A DNA stretch of 64,000 nucleotides from Akkermansiaceae bacterium (lineage in GTDB: Bacteria > Verrucomicrobiota > Verrucomicrobiia > Verrucomicrobiales > Akkermansiaceae), in contig CAIVKO010000044.1 of the NCBI GenBank assembly GCA_903906515.1, positions 1-64,000 on the forward strand. Reading direction: 5' to 3'. Position 1 is the stretch's first letter; each line of letters opens with the position of its first letter. The translations under genes and the position numbers were made by a program. Below the pieces are notes generated by a model. It did not search any database. It was not told where the DNA came from and saw only the letters and a list, made by a program, of their open reading frames with translations. Positions 18,256-26,923 of this stretch are shown one piece after another.

Positions 18256-19163
18256 ACATAGCATCTCTCAAGTCTTGGTTACGCTTTGGAGTGTCGATTC
18301 TGGTGTCCGGTTGGATTCTATATGCCCTGCTGAGTCGTCATGGAGTGGAACAGATTGTTCGTCCTATTGGAAACTTGAGCGGCGGCATGATGCTTGGTTT
18401 GATTCTAACTTTTTTGTTCACGGTATGGGCTGCAGCCTACAAAATCATGAATCTCGTGGAAATCTTTGGTGCAAGACCGCGCTTCACGCAGGTGCTCCGC
18501 AGTTTACTGGTTTCCGCCGCCTTCAACAGTATTTTGCCGGGACGACTGGGAGATCTGCACCGGATTTCCCTCTTGGCCAGAATTCCTCATCTCAAAGCGG
18601 CACCGTTCATGATCGTCTTGTTAGAGCGTTATCTGGATATCGGGGTCATCCTCGGCCTTCTCTCTACGGTCACATTCTTCAGCAGCGGTCGGCACGCACC
18701 ATGGATTGAGGGCGTCAGCCTCGGCCTTGTGATCTTTCAAGGGATTTTATGGGTGGGTCTCTCCAAGTGGTCCGGCCCTACGCCTCTCATCGCATCCCTG
18801 AATCGCATGGTGCTTGTTTGGTTGGATTGCCCCAGGCTGTATGTGAAGACCCTTGGCTGGGGAGCGCTCTCTTGGGGGCTGAACATGAGTCTGCTTACCC
18901 TGGCCCTGCACTCCTGCTTTCCTTTCGTTCCAATCCGGGATGTTGTTGCGGCGGGGGCATTGGGAGTGGCGGCGGGGCTTTCCCCCATCGGAGTCAATGG
19001 ACTAGGGGTTCGCGAAGCCGTTCTGATCTATTGTTTTCCCTTGTTGAATCCTGCCGGTGTCATTCAGGCAGGCCTGATCTACTTTGCTTTTACTGCCGTT
19101 CCTATGATCATTGCGGGCGTGGTCACTATTTCCTTGGGCCATTGGTCCAAATACAAAAATTGA
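18252..19163 (+). CDS. lysylphosphatidylglycerol synthase TM-region/flippase-like membrane protein
   Basis: Polytopic protein of the LPG_synthase_TM (UPF0104/COG0392) type. The track starts at 18222, but ATG 18252 overlaps the upstream stop as ATGA and begins MNIASLKSWLRFG, giving 303 residues. Family features are LLVSAAFNSILPGRLGDLHRISLLAR and a later AAGLSPIGVNGLGVREAVLI. Such stand-alone proteins accompany GT2/GT-C genes and are suspected lipid-carrier transporters; that function is inferred. It is the last gene of the plus block, convergent with the dprE2-like gene. Confidence 0.85.
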   Translation: MNIASLKSWLRFGVSILVSGWILYALLSRHGVEQIVRPIGNLSGGMMLGLILTFLFTVWAAAYKIMNLVEIFGARPRFTQVLRSLLVSAAFNSILPGRLGDLHRISLLARIPHLKAAPFMIVLLERYLDIGVILGLLSTVTFFSSGRHAPWIEGVSLGLVIFQGILWVGLSKWSGPTPLIASLNRMVLVWLDCPRLYVKTLGWGALSWGLNMSLLTLALHSCFPFVPIRDVVAAGALGVAAGLSPIGVNGLGVREAVLIYCFPLLNPAGVIQAGLIYFAFTAVPMIIAGVVTISLGHWSKYKN

Positions 19164-19179
19164 CATCTCCGGGAGATGT
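19163..19179 (+). terminator. hairpin at the convergent glycan-block junction
   Basis: ACATCTCC-G-GGAGATGT is a perfect 8-bp stem starting at the last base of the stop codon, before a weakly T-rich stretch. It is a plausible terminator, without a long U-tract. Confidence 0.4.
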
Positions 19180-19233
19180 TATGTTAGATTGGTTTCATTC
19201 ATGGTCACGGTCGCTTGCACGGGAAAAGTGATA

Positions 19234-19986
19234 TCAGAGTTTCGTGCGATGCAGGAGTGAGCTTGGGAGGATGCGGATCAAGGTCATGATGAATTTCCAC
19301 CAACCGGGCAGATAGGCGACGGGTGGGGCGGATTGGATCGCGCGCCAACTTTGGGTGCCGACGGCTTCGGCCGAGCTGAAAAGCGGGCCTTTGGGAAGGT
19401 GGCTGGTCATGGGGGTGTCGGTCATGCCGGGTTTCAGGGTGACGATTTTGATTTTCCGGTGTTGGGAAAACTGGTGGCGCATGCCGGCGAGGAAGGTGTC
19501 GATGCCGGCTTTGGCCGAGCCGTAGATAAAATTGGAGCCGCGGCCACGGTCACCTGCGACGGAGCCGAACACAGCGAGCGTGCCGTGGTTTTGTTTTACG
19601 AGGATTTGGGCGCAAGCGGCGGCGATGACGGCCGGGCTGGTGAAATTGATGTGGAGCTCGGCGGCCAGTGATTCCGGGTCTCGCAGTGTGGTGTCTTGGT
19701 CAGGGAGCGATCCGTGAGCGATGAGCAGCAGGTCCCATGGATCGGATTGGGCGTTGTCGGTTAGAATTTGAAGCCAGTTGGTTTTCGGGTCCAGGAAATC
19801 GGCGACAAGCGTGGTGCATTCGGCACCGCGCGAGCGTAAATCGTTGGCGACGGATTCGAGGCGGCCAGGGTGGCGACCGATCAGCAGGAGCTTGGTCGTT
19901 TTTTCGCGGGCCATTGCCCGCAATGTCTCGATGCAAATGGCCGAGGTGGCCCCGAAAATGGCGGCATGATAAGGGCGGGTGCTCAT
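19234..19986 (-). CDS. dprE2: DprE2-like short-chain dehydrogenase
   Basis: SDR protein of 250 residues with GATSAICIETLRAMA (variant Rossmann motif), LLIAHGSLPDQ, and the catalytic Tyr/Lys in FIYGSAKAGIDTFLAGMRH. The GATSxIxxE opening matches DprE2, which reduces the 2-keto intermediate made by DprE1 to give decaprenylphospho-arabinofuranose. The start overlaps the DprE1-like stop (ATGA), the order known from arabinan pathways. It is the last gene of the minus-strand operon. Confidence 0.85.
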   Translation of the reverse strand: MSTRPYHAAIFGATSAICIETLRAMAREKTTKLLLIGRHPGRLESVANDLRSRGAECTTLVADFLDPKTNWLQILTDNAQSDPWDLLLIAHGSLPDQDTTLRDPESLAAELHINFTSPAVIAAACAQILVKQNHGTLAVFGSVAGDRGRGSNFIYGSAKAGIDTFLAGMRHQFSQHRKIKIVTLKPGMTDTPMTSHLPKGPLFSSAEAVGTQSWRAIQSAPPVAYLPGWWKFIMTLIRILPSSLLHRTKL

Positions 19987-21293
19987 GACGGGGTGGTGGC
20001 TGAGGTCATTCGTTTCCAGAAATCTGACGAGAATTTCGTGTCGAGGAAGGACTTGAAGGATTCAAGTTGTGGATAGGTCTGCGAGAAATCCCGGGCATTC
20101 ATGCGAGCATCCTTGGCGGGGTAGAGCCGGCCGTGGCAGGCGCGCACGATTTCATCGAGTTGGAGGAAGAGGTCGCGGGTGGCAGGGTCACGTTGTGGGA
20201 AATCGAGTGCGAGGGTGATGCCCGGCTGAGGGAATGAAAGCATGCCGGGGGAGGGGACATCGCCGAAGGTTTTGAGGACGGCGAGGAAGGATGCCTGACC
20301 GGACGCGGCTATTTTGGTTAGAATTTGTTTCATGGGCTCCGTGCCCGCTGCGGTGGGGGTGACGCACTGGTATTGATAGAATCCGGGTTTGCCGTAGATG
20401 CGATTCCATTCGTTGACGCCGTCGAGTGGATAGAAAAACGGGGCGTAGTGTTGATGCAGCGTTTTCGTTTTTCCGAGAAAGCGTCGATAATACAGAGTGT
20501 TGAACGCTTGGACGGTGAAGCGGTTCAATGTGAACCCGGGCATTTCGAAGGGCGCGGTCAGGCGGGCCGTGCGGTGGGTGCTGAGATCACCACGGTCGCT
20601 CCATTTGCCACGGATGAAGATGCCGCGTCCGAGTGAATTGCCGCTGGCAACGCAGTCGATCCACGCCACGGTGTGCTCCCATGTTTCGGAGGACGACGCG
20701 GAAATCTCCATGAATTCGTCCAAGCCGCAGAAGCGGGTGAGTTCGACATCCAGATGGGCGGAGCGGATGGGGACGAGTTGGATTTCCGCTGAGGTGATCA
20801 GGCCGGTGAGTCCGAGGCCGCCGATGGTTGCGGCCAGCATCGGGTCACCGGGGCGGAGGGTATGGCGCGAGCCGTCCGAGCGGAGCAGGTCAAGCATGCG
20901 CACGTGATTGCCGAAACAACCGGCGCTGTGATGGTTTTTTCCATGGACGTCATTGGCGATGGCTCCGCCGAGGGTGATTTGGGAGGTGCCGGGAGTGGTG
21001 GGGAGAAACCAGCCTTTTGGCACGCAGAATCGGAGGATGGCGGCCAAGGTGATGCCTGATTCCGCGCGCAGGATGCCTGTTTGTGGATCGAAGTGCTGAA
21101 TGCGGTCCAGAAATCGGGTTTCAATCATCGTGCCGCCGTCCAGCAGGCAGCTATCGCCGTAGGATCGGCCCAGTCCGTAGGCGAGAAACGGGCCGGTGCC
21201 TGGGAGATCATTGGGAATCCATGCCGGAGCAAGCAGTTTCGCGGTGGCAGGTCTGAGTTTTCCCCATGAGTGAAATGTTTTCGTGGCGGTCAT
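19983..21293 (-). CDS. dprE1: DprE1-like FAD-dependent oxidoreductase
   Basis: The track ORF begins at 21470 but overlaps the UbiA gene. ATG 21293 (MTATKTFHSWGKLRPA) overlaps its stop as ATGA and is preferred (436 aa). The FAD-binding block is AYGLGRSYGDSCLLDGG, followed by PTTPGTSQITLGGAIANDVHGKNHHSAGCFGNHV. This matches decaprenylphosphoryl-ribose 2-oxidase, including the GKNHH part; the covalently targeted Cys of mycobacterial DprE1 was not located. The C-terminus DARMNARDFSQTYPQLESFK, with a tyrosine, is typical of the family. It is predicted to oxidise the 2-OH of polyprenylphospho-ribofuranose. Confidence 0.88.
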   Translation of the reverse strand: MTATKTFHSWGKLRPATAKLLAPAWIPNDLPGTGPFLAYGLGRSYGDSCLLDGGTMIETRFLDRIQHFDPQTGILRAESGITLAAILRFCVPKGWFLPTTPGTSQITLGGAIANDVHGKNHHSAGCFGNHVRMLDLLRSDGSRHTLRPGDPMLAATIGGLGLTGLITSAEIQLVPIRSAHLDVELTRFCGLDEFMEISASSSETWEHTVAWIDCVASGNSLGRGIFIRGKWSDRGDLSTHRTARLTAPFEMPGFTLNRFTVQAFNTLYYRRFLGKTKTLHQHYAPFFYPLDGVNEWNRIYGKPGFYQYQCVTPTAAGTEPMKQILTKIAASGQASFLAVLKTFGDVPSPGMLSFPQPGITLALDFPQRDPATRDLFLQLDEIVRACHGRLYPAKDARMNARDFSQTYPQLESFKSFLDTKFSSDFWKRMTSATTPS

Positions 21294-22747
21294 GGCGATG
21301 GAATGGGCGAGGCGAGCAGAACACAAGCAAGGGCAAAGGCGGCAATCAGCCAGGTGCTGCGGTCCTTGATGGCGAAAACGACCGGGTCGTCGTGCATGAT
21401 GCCGCGTTTGGTGAGGAACCAGACGCGGGTGATCCAGTAAAGGGCGGCGACACAGACGCCCCAGAACCATTCCGGGTGGTGGTAGAGGGCTGTCACTTGG
21501 GTGCTGTTGGAGTAAAGACCAAGGACCACGATCGAGGCGATACCGGTGGAAATGCCGAATTCGGACACCATGGGCAGGTCTTCCTGATGGTATCCGCGTC
21601 CTGGCAAGAGGGATTCGTTACCAGTTGCCGTCGTGCGGCGGAGTTCCACAAACCGTTTCATGGCCGCGAGCGAAAGGAAGAAGAGGAAGGTGAAGGCAAA
21701 GAGCCAGAACGAGACGACTGCCAGGGAGATTACGATGCCCGCCACGATGCGTGAGAGATAGAGCAAGGCCAGAACGAAGATGTCCGCGATGGCGATGCGC
21801 TTGAGTACCAGTGAATAGGCGAGCGTGGTGATGATGTAGCCGAAAAGAAGAAGCCCGAACTGCCATTTCAGATAAAACGCGCCACCCAGGCCTGCGGCAA
21901 CGAGCAGCAGGGAGACGGAAATCAGACGGTGCACGGAAGTCCTGCCTGAGGCTGCCATGCGGTCTTTTTTGGTGGCATGTGAGCGGTCGTGATCCATGTC
22001 TAACAAATCATTCCAGATATACGTTCCGGATGCGCAGAGGCTGATTGCGAGGAACGCGGCGGTGAGGCCCGCCAGTTGCCATGGTTCGTTGAAATGGTGG
22101 CCGACAAGAAACGGCACGGCGATCAGCAGGTTTTTCGACCATTGGTGGATGCGCAGCGCCCTGACCCAGTCTTTCCACGTGGTGCGACCGCCCGTTGGGA
22201 TGACGCGTTCCACGTCAAACATGGATGACCATCGTTTCACCAGGCGCTTGGAGCGCTGGACGACGATGGCTTTTCTAGCGACCTGCCAAACGGCTTCGTC
22301 GGCAGTGGAGTCTCCTGCATAGTCGAATCCCTTGTTGCCGTAGCGTTCCACAAGGGCCTTGGCTTTTGCGGAGCCCTTGAGATTGATCGTGTCATCGCTG
22401 GCGAGAACGTCATCGAAGGGGAACGTCTGAAGGATAGGCCCTAGAAACGAGCGGTGCGCGGCGGTGGCCAGCACGATTTTGCGACCTTTGGATTTTTCCT
22501 CGTATAGGAAAGTCAGGAGACGTTGGTTGAGAGGAGGAGCGAGAACAGGAGGAGGAGCGTGCTGGGTAAGCCGGGATTTGAGGATATGTCTGCCTGATAA
22601 CAACCACCATGGGATGTGCAGCAGGCGCGCGGGCTTGCTGCGGATGAGGCGCAGGATCGCATCCCACATCATGTCGCCGCGGATGAATGTGCCATCGAGA
22701 TCCACGCAAAGCGGAACGGTGGGTGTGTTGGTTTGTTGATCAGGCAT
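21290..22747 (-). CDS. HAD phosphatase fused to UbiA prenyltransferase (DPPR synthase-like)
   Basis: Two-domain protein of 485 residues. The N-terminal part (about 1-190) is a HAD phosphatase with nucleophile motif VDLDGTFIRGD, then KIVLATAAH and YAGDSTADEAVW. The C-terminal part (about 195-485) is a UbiA-family membrane domain with NDLLDMDHDRSHATKKDR. The domain pair suits transfer of phosphoribosyl from PRPP to polyprenyl phosphate and removal of the 5-phosphate, giving the DprE1 substrate. It is flanked 20 bp upstream by the TMTC-like gene and overlaps dprE1 downstream. Fusions of this type are known in other bacteria with D-arabinofuranose glycans. Confidence 0.87.
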   Translation of the reverse strand: MPDQQTNTPTVPLCVDLDGTFIRGDMMWDAILRLIRSKPARLLHIPWWLLSGRHILKSRLTQHAPPPVLAPPLNQRLLTFLYEEKSKGRKIVLATAAHRSFLGPILQTFPFDDVLASDDTINLKGSAKAKALVERYGNKGFDYAGDSTADEAVWQVARKAIVVQRSKRLVKRWSSMFDVERVIPTGGRTTWKDWVRALRIHQWSKNLLIAVPFLVGHHFNEPWQLAGLTAAFLAISLCASGTYIWNDLLDMDHDRSHATKKDRMAASGRTSVHRLISVSLLLVAAGLGGAFYLKWQFGLLLFGYIITTLAYSLVLKRIAIADIFVLALLYLSRIVAGIVISLAVVSFWLFAFTFLFFLSLAAMKRFVELRRTTATGNESLLPGRGYHQEDLPMVSEFGISTGIASIVVLGLYSNSTQVTALYHHPEWFWGVCVAALYWITRVWFLTKRGIMHDDPVVFAIKDRSTWLIAAFALACVLLASPIPSP

Positions 22748-22767
22748 GGGAAGTTTGGTCCGTGCTG

Positions 22768-24528
22768 TCAGGGGGCGGATGAGCGGGATTTATCCTTAAC
22801 GATTTTCAGCAATTCCGACAAGTTCGGATCGTTTGGATAGAGTGCGGCGGCTTTGGTTGCCGCGCGCAAGGCGTCATCCCACTTCTTTTGGGCGAGGTAA
22901 CAATCGACATGCATGTAGATCGCCGAAAGGTGACAGGTGCTTTTCGGGTTTTCCAATAGTTTCAGCAGGGTTTCCCGCACCAGGTGGCGTTTATCCTCCT
23001 GGGAAAAGTAGGTGTAGGCGAGATAGTAGCGGGAATAGTCGCTGATGGGCGAGTTTTCCTGGCTGTTGTGGATGGCATCCAGCAGGCGCTTTTCCGCTTC
23101 CTGATAGTTTTTCCTATCGAAAGCCACGCGTCCGAGGACCATGCTGGTGTTGCCGAACCAAGGTGCGGTTGCATAAGATTTCAAGGCCAACTCCTGTGCC
23201 TCTTGCAGGTGCCCACTGAGGAGTAGCTCCCTGGCGACGAAAGTTTGGGCATGGAATTGTCCTGTCCGGGTGAGGTCACAACGCACGAACAATTCCATAG
23301 GGTGCGACCACAAGTCTGCTTGTAGCCAAAACAGCGGAATACACAGGGTTCTCCAGAGTGCGCCGATGCATAGCAGGGTGCCGACGATCAGTTTGTGCGA
23401 GGATTCCGGGTTTTCAGACTCACGCTTGCACCACTCCACCAAGGCTTTCGCGAAGCCTGCGAGGGCGATGGCCAGTCCAAGTCCGGGAAAGACCACATAG
23501 TAGTCGGCGATCGGCCCGACCCGGATGGGAATGAAATTGCATGAAGGAAAGCTGGTGGCGAGAAACCACAACAATCCGCAAGCGATCCATGGCTGCCGCC
23601 GCCAACAGAAATAGATCAGGCCGATGATAGAGAGCAACCAGGTCCAGGCAGCTGCCAATTCCCACGATGAAGCAGAGATGCCCCATAGATACGTGCCGAA
23701 AATTTCGATCCGTCCAAGAGGCATGAGCCACATGCTGAAGTGTTTCCAAAGAAACCACGGGGCCGAAATACTGATCTGCCATGCCGGACTGTCCGGAATG
23801 AATCCTGAATTGGTATATACGGAAAATCTGAAACCCAGCTGGGTGCGCAGGATCAAATAAATCACGGTGACTACGGCCAACAGCCCGTAGCGCATCATTG
23901 TCTTGCGCGTGAAAAGTGATCGCCGCCGTATGGCGTCTGTCAGCACGCACAATGCGGGGACTGCGACTGCGGTTTCGTAGCAAGTTTGTGAGAGGAACAA
24001 AAACAGACAGGCCAGAAAAGTGGATTTTCCGAAGCGGTCCGCTCCGGCTTGTGCGACATCGTGGAAATAGAGGCACGCACAAGCTAACAGAACGGCGAGG
24101 CTGATATTGGCGCAGCTCATCCAGATCACCGTGCTGACCTGGGTGGGGCTGGTGGCCCACATCGCCACCGCGACGAATGCCCAGAGCGGAGACTCCAGGA
24201 GCCGCCGCAGAAATAAATAGATCACAGGGATGGCGGCAAGGTAGAGCGCGAGTCCTAAAACGTGCCATTGGAATACGGGGCGACCATCCATTCCATAAAA
24301 AATGATGTTTTTGATCGGGCGGAACAGGCCATAGACATCGGGTTTGAAACAGTCCTGCCAAGACGTGAACGTGTGGATGTGATTCAGTTCGTCCAGATCA
24401 TCCAGCAGCATCGGGGAACTCATGCCCGGCCACGCGATCAGACAGACCAGAGCGAGCAGAAGCAAAAGGAAGATAGCTTCTTTACAACCAGAGGCGTCAT
24501 GTTTGGCTGGGTTCGGACAGGAAATCAT
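22768..24528 (-). CDS. TMTC-like GT-C membrane protein with C-terminal TPRs
   Basis: The 586-residue protein has about nine to eleven hydrophobic helices. The first loop contains LLDDLDELNHIHTFTSWQDCF and YGLFRPIKNIIFYG, resembling the acidic loop and RP motif of TMTC-type O-glycosyltransferases. The last 190 residues form TPR-like helical pairs (AQTFVARELLLSGHLQEAQELALKSY, RVAFDRKNYQEAEKRLLDAI, DDALRAATKAAALYP). It heads the operon for polyprenylphospho-arabinose, so the simplest hypothesis is an arabinosyltransferase using that donor on the periplasmic side. The acceptor (protein, LPS or pilin) is unknown. Confidence 0.75.
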   Translation of the reverse strand: MISCPNPAKHDASGCKEAIFLLLLLALVCLIAWPGMSSPMLLDDLDELNHIHTFTSWQDCFKPDVYGLFRPIKNIIFYGMDGRPVFQWHVLGLALYLAAIPVIYLFLRRLLESPLWAFVAVAMWATSPTQVSTVIWMSCANISLAVLLACACLYFHDVAQAGADRFGKSTFLACLFLFLSQTCYETAVAVPALCVLTDAIRRRSLFTRKTMMRYGLLAVVTVIYLILRTQLGFRFSVYTNSGFIPDSPAWQISISAPWFLWKHFSMWLMPLGRIEIFGTYLWGISASSWELAAAWTWLLSIIGLIYFCWRRQPWIACGLLWFLATSFPSCNFIPIRVGPIADYYVVFPGLGLAIALAGFAKALVEWCKRESENPESSHKLIVGTLLCIGALWRTLCIPLFWLQADLWSHPMELFVRCDLTRTGQFHAQTFVARELLLSGHLQEAQELALKSYATAPWFGNTSMVLGRVAFDRKNYQEAEKRLLDAIHNSQENSPISDYSRYYLAYTYFSQEDKRHLVRETLLKLLENPKSTCHLSAIYMHVDCYLAQKKWDDALRAATKAAALYPNDPNLSELLKIVKDKSRSSAP

Positions 24529-24719
24529 GGTGTTTTAAGGCGCTTGATCCCAGCGAATCAATGTTTGGGGTAAATGCAAGGAATTTGGGAACAATGGCAG
24601 GGAAAATGCTTGCAAATCGTGTTTAAGAAGATTGCATCCCCCCCGGTCACTTGAAACTGAAAACGCGAATCTCCTCTTTCTTCATACTGAAAAACTTCAA
24701 ACATCAAACTCGATAAAAA

Positions 24720-26216
24720 ATGGGCAAACCAACAGGATTCAAGGAGATCGCACGCAAGACCGATGCTGAAACCGCGCCACTCGAACGCCTCAAACACTGG
24801 CGGGAGTTCAAGGTTCATGGGGATGAGGCGGAACGCCGTGCCCAAGGTGCGCGCTGCATGGATTGCGGTACGCCGTTCTGCCACACTGGCCACATGGTTT
24901 CCGGGATGGCCAGCGGTTGCCCGATCAACAACCTGATCCCTGAGTGGAACGACCTCATTTTCCGTGGCCGATGGAAGGAAGCGCTCGAACGCCTCCACAA
25001 GACCAATAATTTCCCCGAATTTACCGGTCGCGTCTGCCCCGCTCCCTGTGAAGGTTCCTGCGTGCTCGGAGTGATCCAACCGCCCGTCACCATTAAAAAC
25101 AACGAGTGCGCCATCACCGACAGAGGGTGGGAGGAAGGCTGGGTCACCGCAAAAATCCCGCAAAAACGCACCGGCAGGAAAGTCGCTGTCATCGGTTCAG
25201 GCCCGGCGGGTCTCGCCTGTGCGGACCAACTCAACCAGGCCGGCCACAAGGTCACCGTTTTCGAGCGCGAGGACCGCATCGGCGGACTCCTCATGTATGG
25301 CATCCCCAACATGAAGTTGGAAAAAGAAGAAGTCGTCACCCGCCGCGTGAATCTCATGCAGGAAGAGGGCGTTGATTTCATCACCGGCGTTTTCGTCGGC
25401 AAGGACAAGAAATGGACCGCTGCCCGCCTTCGCGGGGAGTTTGACGCCGTGGTCCTTTGCTGCGGTGCCACGCTTGGCCGCGATCTGCCGATCGATGGCC
25501 GTGATGCCAAAGGCGTTTACCTCGCCATGGAATTTCTCACGGAAAACACCCGCTACCAACTCGACCACAAGTTCGATGGCTCCAACCCCGCCCTCAATGC
25601 GACCGGCCTGGATGTCGTGGTCATCGGGGGTGGCGACACCGGCACCGACTGCGTGGGCACCAGCCTGCGCCATGGATGCAAGAGCGTGGTGCAGTTGGAA
25701 ATCATGCCTATGCCGCCGATGGAGCGCGCTGCCAACAATCCGTGGCCGGAGTGGCCCAAGGTTTACAAGATGGATTACGGCCAGGAAGAAGCCGCCGCCG
25801 TGCAAGGTGGCGATCCCCGCCAGTATCTCGTGCAGACGAAACGTTTCGTCAAAGACGATGCCGGGAATCTATCAGGTCTCGAAATCTGTGAGATCGAGTG
25901 GGCCAAGGACGATCAAGGTCGTTTTGTTCCGAAGGAAAAGCCAGGCACGGCACGGGTCATCCCGGCGCAGCTTGCGCTGCTGGCCATGGGTTTCCTCGGA
26001 CCCGAGCAGGAGGTTGTCCAACAATTCGCCCTTGAAACCGACGCGCGCTCCAACGTGAAGGCGGAGCACGGCAAGTTTGCCACCAACATCCCGGGCGTCT
26101 TCGCCGCCGGTGACATGCGCCGTGGCCAATCGCTCGTCGTCTGGGCCATCAACGAAGGCCGCGGCGCCGCCCGCGAGTGCGACCGCTTCCTGATGGGGAA
26201 CACCCAACTGCCCTGA
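24720..26216 (+). CDS. gltD: glutamate synthase small subunit
   Basis: NADPH-dependent GOGAT beta subunit of 498 residues. The N-terminus holds the Fe-S ligands ([35 protein letters not shown]), then the FAD site [17 protein letters not shown] (near 157) and the NADPH site [21 protein letters not shown] (near 300). The end [23 protein letters not shown] matches the family. gltB is not in the window on the downstream side and the upstream neighbour is divergent, so the large subunit gene is elsewhere. A repeat element follows its stop by 25 bp. Confidence 0.94.
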   Translation: MGKPTGFKEIARKTDAETAPLERLKHWREFKVHGDEAERRAQGARCMDCGTPFCHTGHMVSGMASGCPINNLIPEWNDLIFRGRWKEALERLHKTNNFPEFTGRVCPAPCEGSCVLGVIQPPVTIKNNECAITDRGWEEGWVTAKIPQKRTGRKVAVIGSGPAGLACADQLNQAGHKVTVFEREDRIGGLLMYGIPNMKLEKEEVVTRRVNLMQEEGVDFITGVFVGKDKKWTAARLRGEFDAVVLCCGATLGRDLPIDGRDAKGVYLAMEFLTENTRYQLDHKFDGSNPALNATGLDVVVIGGGDTGTDCVGTSLRHGCKSVVQLEIMPMPPMERAANNPWPEWPKVYKMDYGQEEAAAVQGGDPRQYLVQTKRFVKDDAGNLSGLEICEIEWAKDDQGRFVPKEKPGTARVIPAQLALLAMGFLGPEQEVVQQFALETDARSNVKAEHGKFATNIPGVFAAGDMRRGQSLVVWAINEGRGAARECDRFLMGNTQLP

Positions 26217-26241
26217 GGTGGCCGTCTGAATAGGCGGAAAT

Positions 26242-26320
26242 GGCAGGGACCGACCTCCGGGCGGTCCAGAGCGCATTCGCCACCCATGCACCGGACCGCC
26301 CCGGAGGTCGGATCCCTGCC
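26242..26320. repeat. inverted-repeat element, copy B
   Basis: The left arm at 26242-26267 is GGCAGGGACCGACCTCCGGG CGGTCC, identical over 26 bp to the second left arm of copy A. The right arm is at 26293-26320 (GGACCGCCCCGGAGGTCGGA TCCCTGCC), with two single-base insertions. The 25-bp loop contains GCATTCGCC. This is the most compact copy and a near-perfect hairpin between gltD and the cyclophilin gene. Confidence 0.8.
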
Positions 26321-26378
26321 ATATTTTTTGAACGGGTAGGAGTTGCCATGGGCGTGGTTTCGGTGTTACCTGCCGCAC

Positions 26379-26879
26379 ATGTCCGATATCAAAATCACTG
26401 TTCACACCACCGCCGGAGACATCGAAGCCACGCTTTATGCGTCCAAGGCTCCTCTCACCTGTGCGAATTTCCTCAATCTCGCCCGCCGGGGATACTATGA
26501 CAACATCGCGTTCCATCGCGTGATCGCCGATTTCATGATCCAAGGAGGCGATCCCACCGGAACCGGTCGCGGAGGTCCTGGATACAAGTTTGCTGATGAG
26601 TTCCACTCCGAACTCCGCCACCGTTCTCCGGGCATTTTCTCGATGGCCAATGCCGGCCCCGGCACCAACGGTTCCCAGTTCTTTATCACCCACTGTGCCA
26701 CTCCCCATCTCGATGGCAAACACTCGGTCTTCGGCCAAGTCACCAATGGCCAACACGTCGTCGATGCTGTCAAACAAGGTGACAAGATCACCTCCATCAC
26801 CATTCACGACGATACCACCTCACTCTTCGAATCCCAGAAGGATTCGGTGGAACATTGGAACTCGGTTCTGGATCGCTGA
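26379..26879 (+). CDS. cyclophilin-type peptidylprolyl isomerase
   Basis: A single cyclophilin domain of 166 residues with the canonical motifs FHRVIADFMIQGGDPTGTGRGG, FSMANAGPGTNGSQFFIT and THLDGKHSVFGQV in diverged form (CATPHLDGKHSVFGQV). The start at 26379 (MSDIKITVHT) is chosen because the domain begins there; the track ATG 36 bp upstream adds an unrelated stretch. No signal peptide is visible, so it should be a cytoplasmic foldase of the PpiB class. It sits immediately after repeat copy B. Confidence 0.92.
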   Translation: MSDIKITVHTTAGDIEATLYASKAPLTCANFLNLARRGYYDNIAFHRVIADFMIQGGDPTGTGRGGPGYKFADEFHSELRHRSPGIFSMANAGPGTNGSQFFITHCATPHLDGKHSVFGQVTNGQHVVDAVKQGDKITSITIHDDTTSLFESQKDSVEHWNSVLDR

Positions 26880-26923
26880 GGCCGCCTGTTGAGGGCTTTT
26901 TTCACTAACAAAACACCACGCTG

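Noticed and set aside
24529-24719. Glutamine or other riboswitch upstream of gltD
   Set aside because: No conserved riboswitch core could be recognised in this 190-bp gap.
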